Below, piece after piece: positions 60,373 through 64,000 of a DNA stretch of 64,000 nt. Each line of letters begins with the position of its first letter. The stretch's first letter is position 1. The notes under the pieces were generated by a model that saw only the letters and a list, made by a program, of their open reading frames with translations, did not search any database and was not told where the DNA came from. The stretch is from Cunninghamia lanceolata (Eukaryota; Streptophyta; Pinopsida; Cupressales; Cupressaceae): NCBI GenBank assembly GCA_027924645.1, contig BSBN01001752.1, positions 10,558,001-10,622,000 on the forward strand. Direction: 5' to 3'. The translations under genes and the position numbers were made by a program.

Positions 60373-61617
60373 GCCGCCGTGTCGTGCCTACTTCCATGGC
60401 TCCCTCAACCCTATACCTGCACACCAGAAAAAAAGACCAAGCAAAACAAAACAAAAGTATTAGGGTATAGAAAATAGGAGATTAGGGCACAATGAGGGAG
60501 GGTATAGAAAATAGGAGATTAGGGCATATTGTGTTTAGATAGCAATTTTAAAATGAGGATTAGGGTTGTTTATAATATTGTATAGTATAATTACTTTTTG
60601 GGTGAGGACTTTATCCTTTTATTATTTTTTTTTAAAAAAAGAAATTCTATCTATTGGGGTCCTTTATATGAATATTTAATTTTGACAGAGATATCATTTT
60701 TATTTCATATACTCAAATATTTATTGATAAATTTGTGAAGGGACGATTTAATAATATATTTATATAAAAAAAGAAATTAAAAAATAATAATAATAATAAT
60801 AAATATTAAGGTAAATGCATTTTTCACTAAAATGTATCTTTATATTAGATTGATCTGTAAAAGGAAATTGTGTTCTCGGAGTTGAAGTAATTCCAAATGG
60901 AAAACTGGGGAATGAAGCAAATTAAATAAATAAATCTAGTAGAGGAGAATTTGTGAGACAGTATCGTTGTAGACTGAGAGAATTAACTAGGGACAGATCG
61001 ATTTCAACTAATTCAAATCATTGGAGATCAAACCGAGTGTAAACCTAGTGAACGTCTTAAACAAAGATTGTTAGCCCTGCACGAGCAACCTGGTTTACTA
61101 AGTAAATTGAGAGTTTAACCAAACAGTTGGCTACCGCAACCAAGTTAAATGATAGGGTAGCAAATTTTCACTCACATCTGTAAGGCGTTATGCTGCGGAA
61201 ATTTTCCCAAGGGTTCTAGGGTTGATTTTACGCTAAATTAATAAGTTCTTTCCCATCTTCCAAGCTCAATCAAGCATCATCATGCCATATCATTTAACCA
61301 CTTCCGATCTGAGTTAGTTTAGAGTTCAATGTCAGTTTTTTGTCACCACCTAGTTTAACTAGGGTTTATTTTTAAACAGTCTAACCCTAAAAGTGACACA
61401 CCTCGTGTCGCATACCCCCTTAGACGGCCCTCACCATCATGATTACATGACATGTCTACACCTGTGCGTATTGCCATCAAGCACAAGGACAGGTGCGAGG
61501 GGTTTTTTAGGGATAGGTAGAAAAGTTTTTCGCAGTTCGTGTCATGACCACATGTCAAATGTGGACATGACACGCATGTTTGTGTGTCGTGTCTACATAG
61601 GAAATGCGGGCATGATA
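60373..61617. other. Right part of K without recognisable genes
   Basis: A short near-duplicate of GGGTATAGAAAATAGGAGAT is seen at about 60464 and 60501. Beyond this the sequence is AT-rich, and from 60950 of mixed composition. No coding frame is supported. Confidence 0.5.
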
Positions 61618-62135
61618 GAAATGCCATATTCCAATGCTCTAATAAAAATTTGTTCTAGATGCATGCAATGTTGTTCCTCCTTTTTTGAATAAGTAGCTAA
61701 ATCATCCTGATATACAACCAAAATTGAGTCAATCAATCCTGCAAAAGCAACATCCATAGCCTTCTGAAATGTAGCACCTACATTTGTTAGTCCAAATGGC
61801 ATTCTTACATATACATAAGTTCCCCATGGAGTGGTGAAGGAAGTCCTGTATTGTTCATATTCTTTTACCTTCACCTGATTAGATCCTGAAAATCCATCCA
61901 TCATGGATAAATGCTCACAATCAGTCACCTTTTGTAACATAGCCTCCATGTTAGGCAGTGGATAATTATCCTTTAAAGAAGATACATTCAAGTTTCTGAA
62001 GTCTACACAAAGTCTTATATCACCATATTTCTTTCTAACTGGGACAAGATTGGACACCCAAGTTGAGTGTCTGATAGGCACAATTATTCCAGCCTCCCTA
62101 AGCTTTACAAGCTCTTCCTGCATTTTTGGAGCCAA
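61618..62135 (-). pseudogene. RT N-terminal part (element B2)
   Basis: This is the fingers and palm of RT up to the K insertion: [61 protein letters not shown] and YQDD near 61715. The YQDD variant matches B1. The frame is continuous with the linker and archaeal-type RNase H upstream. Confidence 0.88.
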
Positions 62136-62139
62136 AGTT

Positions 62140-63200
62140 GGGTTAATAGGTCTTTGTTTCTATCTGAATGGCTTAGCTCCAAGCTTCAAAGGAATTTCAT
62201 GCTGGAATAAGTCTTCTCTATAAGCTTTTAGGTCCTCATATGACTAGGCAAAGACATGCTTATATTTTTTCAATAATGCAATCAACATACTCCTGATGTG
62301 TGGCTTGAGTTGTTTCCCAATATATACCTTTTTGGGGGCATGGCATGTCCCCAAGTTTATCTCCTCCAAGTCATTCTTGTTTGTAGGAGACACCTTTGTA
62401 ATAAACTGGTCTCTACTATCAAATGCTCTTTCTAAAGCAACTAGCCCTCTAAGGATTTTATTTGTTTTAAGTTGAATTACTTCTTTCCCCAAAAGAGTTT
62501 CTTTTCCATTCACAACTTCTACAAAATTCTGAAAATCAATCTCCTGGTTCTCATATTCATCTATGCAGTGTAGGAACTTCAACAATTCTCTATCATCATC
62601 AAACACCTGCCAACTGCATATATTTTTTGGTACTATAGGTCTAATTTTAACTTCAACATTTGTAACATCACATAGAGTGATATCATCCGGCCTTATGGCC
62701 ACATTAGCTAAAAAGTCTGCCATGACATTCTTTGATCTTTCTATCCAATTTATTGAAAAAGCATCAAATAATTCAATTGTGTCCCATACAGCATGCTTAT
62801 ACTGTTTTAACCTCTTATTTTTTGAAGCATACTTATCACTCACCTGGGAAACAATTAATTCTAAATCTCCAAACACTTTTAGCACCTTAATCCCATGCTT
62901 CAAAGCAACATTTAATCCTAGTAGCAGAGCTTCATATTCTACAATATTATTTGTGCAGGCAAACTATAACAGGAAAGAGAATATCAGAAGCTTACCTGCT
63001 GGAAAGAAAAACACAACTCCAGCACCAGAACCCTTCTTTGAACAAGCTCAATCGAAATACATAGTCTAGACACCCTGTTGGTCAAGTTTTTGAATACAAA
63101 AATCTCTCCCCTTGTTTCCTTGATCATCTGACACAATTCTAAAATTCTCATAGTCAGTATCCAAAAAATAGATATGCTCTTCCAAATCTTGATCTTCAAT
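62140..63200 (-). pseudogene. Archaeal-type RNase H and linker upstream of RT (element B2), catalytic set retained
   Basis: This is the best-preserved copy of the second RNase H. The first Asp is in TMYFD (63053-63051), followed by a TGA at a probable Trp and ACSKKGSGAGVVFF. Glu is in NIVEYEALLLGLNVALKHGI, the second Asp in KVFGDLELIVSQV, the last Asp in NVMADFLANVA. The linker (NICSWQVFDDDRELLKFLHC, LVALERAFDSRDQFIT) leads into RT without a frameshift. Preceding residues (YFLDTDYENFRIV) join the protease tail. The order protease, archaeal-type RNase H, RT is therefore read directly in one continuous stretch. Confidence 0.9.
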
Positions 63201-63204
63201 TGTT

Positions 63205-63720
63205 TCTGGTTATCTTTCTTCTCTAATCAACTTGACATCTCTACCATTCATTGGGATCATGGCATATGATAAATCCAACTGCATACTTCCTTCAATCAAT
63301 GCCGCCCATCTTCTTGACAACAGCATACCATATTGTGGCATTCTACCAACCACTGTTATGTTCATTCTGTAAGTCTTTTCTGGATATGCTGCTAGCATAA
63401 AATCCACATCCTTCATGATTCCTATAATTGGTACCTCCCTAGCATCCATTGCATAGTATTTTCCACATGCCTTATCTATTTTAAATCCACCTTATTGCAT
63501 GATAGCCAGAGGCATAATATTTGTTGATGCTCCTGAGTCAAGCATACAGTTCTTGATTATTTTTCCATTGATAACAAGGGAGACATAAAATGGTTCAACC
63601 TATGAAGGGTATTTTGTCATTGTCACCCCTAGATAGACTTCAGGAACCTCATCATCATCAATACACAAGGGTTGTTTCTTACCATGAGTCTCAACATTCT
63701 ACTCAGCCTGACAAGCTACT
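63205..63720 (-). pseudogene. Aspartic protease (element B2)
   Basis: The active site LDSGASTNIMP is encoded near 63540-63505, then MDAREVPIIGIMKDVDFML and YGMLLSRRWAALIEGSM follow in frame. A TAA after IMQ and a TAA after IREER are the visible breaks. Confidence 0.85.
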
Positions 63721-64000
63721 CCTGAAATTAGAGACAATGCTTTATTTCTGAATTCTTCAACTTTCATCATCTCCATCAATGGGACAGAGACCTTTATCTG
63801 AGATAAAATCTGAGTTATGTCAAAGGAAGCATAATTTTGTATAACAGTTGTAGCTTGAGCCATGGTTTTATTCTTATCCTGAGCTGATCCAGCTTTAATT
63901 CTAATGGCCTTCTAACTGTCATCCATGACCTGAGAATTCTTATTTTGATCCTCATTTTGGGGAACCTCATTTTCTGGTCTTTGAGAATCATGACTTGTTT
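63721..64000 (-). pseudogene. Gag C-terminal end (element B2), cut by window edge
   Basis: It matches the charged C-terminal gag region of B1 at 49073-49350 (ITQILSQIKVSVPLMEMMKV). Only about 90 codons are inside the window. Confidence 0.8.

Larger units (their letters stand above)
56876..61617 (+). mobile_element. Element K: unclassified 4.7 kb insertion in B2 RT
   Basis: Removing 56876-61617 restores the RT sequence seen in B1, and GAAAT is present on both sides (56871-56875 and 61618-61622), so this is a true insertion with a 5-bp target duplication. It starts TGTGAGGCCG and ends GGGCATGATA. No second internal LTR, gag or pol is visible. A TATA-like CCTATAATAG near 58010 and long noncoding sequence suggest a solo long LTR or a noncoding element, but the right end is not CA. 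Strand is assigned only from the TATA-like word. Confidence 0.6.
51525..64000 (-). mobile_element. Element B2: second dual-RNase-H gypsy copy in tandem with B1, split by K
   Basis: On the minus strand it reads gag end (64000-63720), protease, archaeal-type RNase H, RT N-terminal part (to 61618), insertion K, RT remainder, RNase H, integrase (to 54855), purine tract and 3' LTR. Its 5' gag and 5' LTR lie beyond the window. Sequence is close to B1 throughout, with scattered substitutions. Confidence 0.88.

Overview
The window is repeat DNA from a large plant nuclear genome. Every coding region that can be recognised belongs to an LTR retrotransposon. No host gene, tRNA, rRNA or CRISPR array is visible. 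The evidence for a vascular plant is a copia element, a chromovirus-like gypsy element, dual-RNase-H gypsy elements, initiator-Met-tRNA type primer sites and plant-type splice sites. The deep nesting, the very long LTRs and the dominance of CAG->TAG decay suggest a heavily CHG-methylated giant genome, perhaps a gymnosperm. That last step is inference.

Layout. Element A (+, 1-10839) has a dual-RNase-H gypsy pol followed by a 6.8 kb LTR that contains a large gene called ORF-X here. A sits inside the gag of element G (-, 10840-20605), which belongs to the same LTR family and carries its own 7.2 kb LTR with a second ORF-X. Next come a decayed chromovirus H (-, 21276-23600), an inverted LTR scrap (23639-24006) and J (-, 24007-26870), which is one end of a pol-less element carrying a second large unknown gene, ORF-Y. 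Copia element D (-, 26871-38227) is inserted in J. D is itself split by E (-, 28485-35856), a complete pol-less element with gag and ORF-Y. D is also cut by chromovirus-like element C (+, 38228-41802), and C is cut in turn by element B1.

B1 (-, 41803-54440) and B2 (-, 51525 to beyond 64000) are dual-RNase-H gypsy elements in tandem that share one LTR (51525-54440). B2 is split by K (56876-61617), an unclassified insertion flanked by gaaat direct repeats.

The most notable points are these. (1) In A, B1 and B2 the archaeal-type RNase H lies between protease and RT, not between RNase H and integrase. In the same elements the ordinary RNase H has lost its first catalytic Asp, replaced by Phe. 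(2) ORF-X, over 1,400 codons with a conserved intron of about 194 nt, lies inside the U3 part of giant LTRs. (3) The pol-less family E/J carries ORF-Y, which has a similar domain layout. (4) B LTRs contain dense TTGTATGT/ACATACAA palindromes, and the region upstream of ORF-X contains dense GATATT and TGACRTCA-like motifs. All copies are broken, mainly by in-frame TAG and TAA. Names A-K, ORF-X and ORF-Y are working labels.
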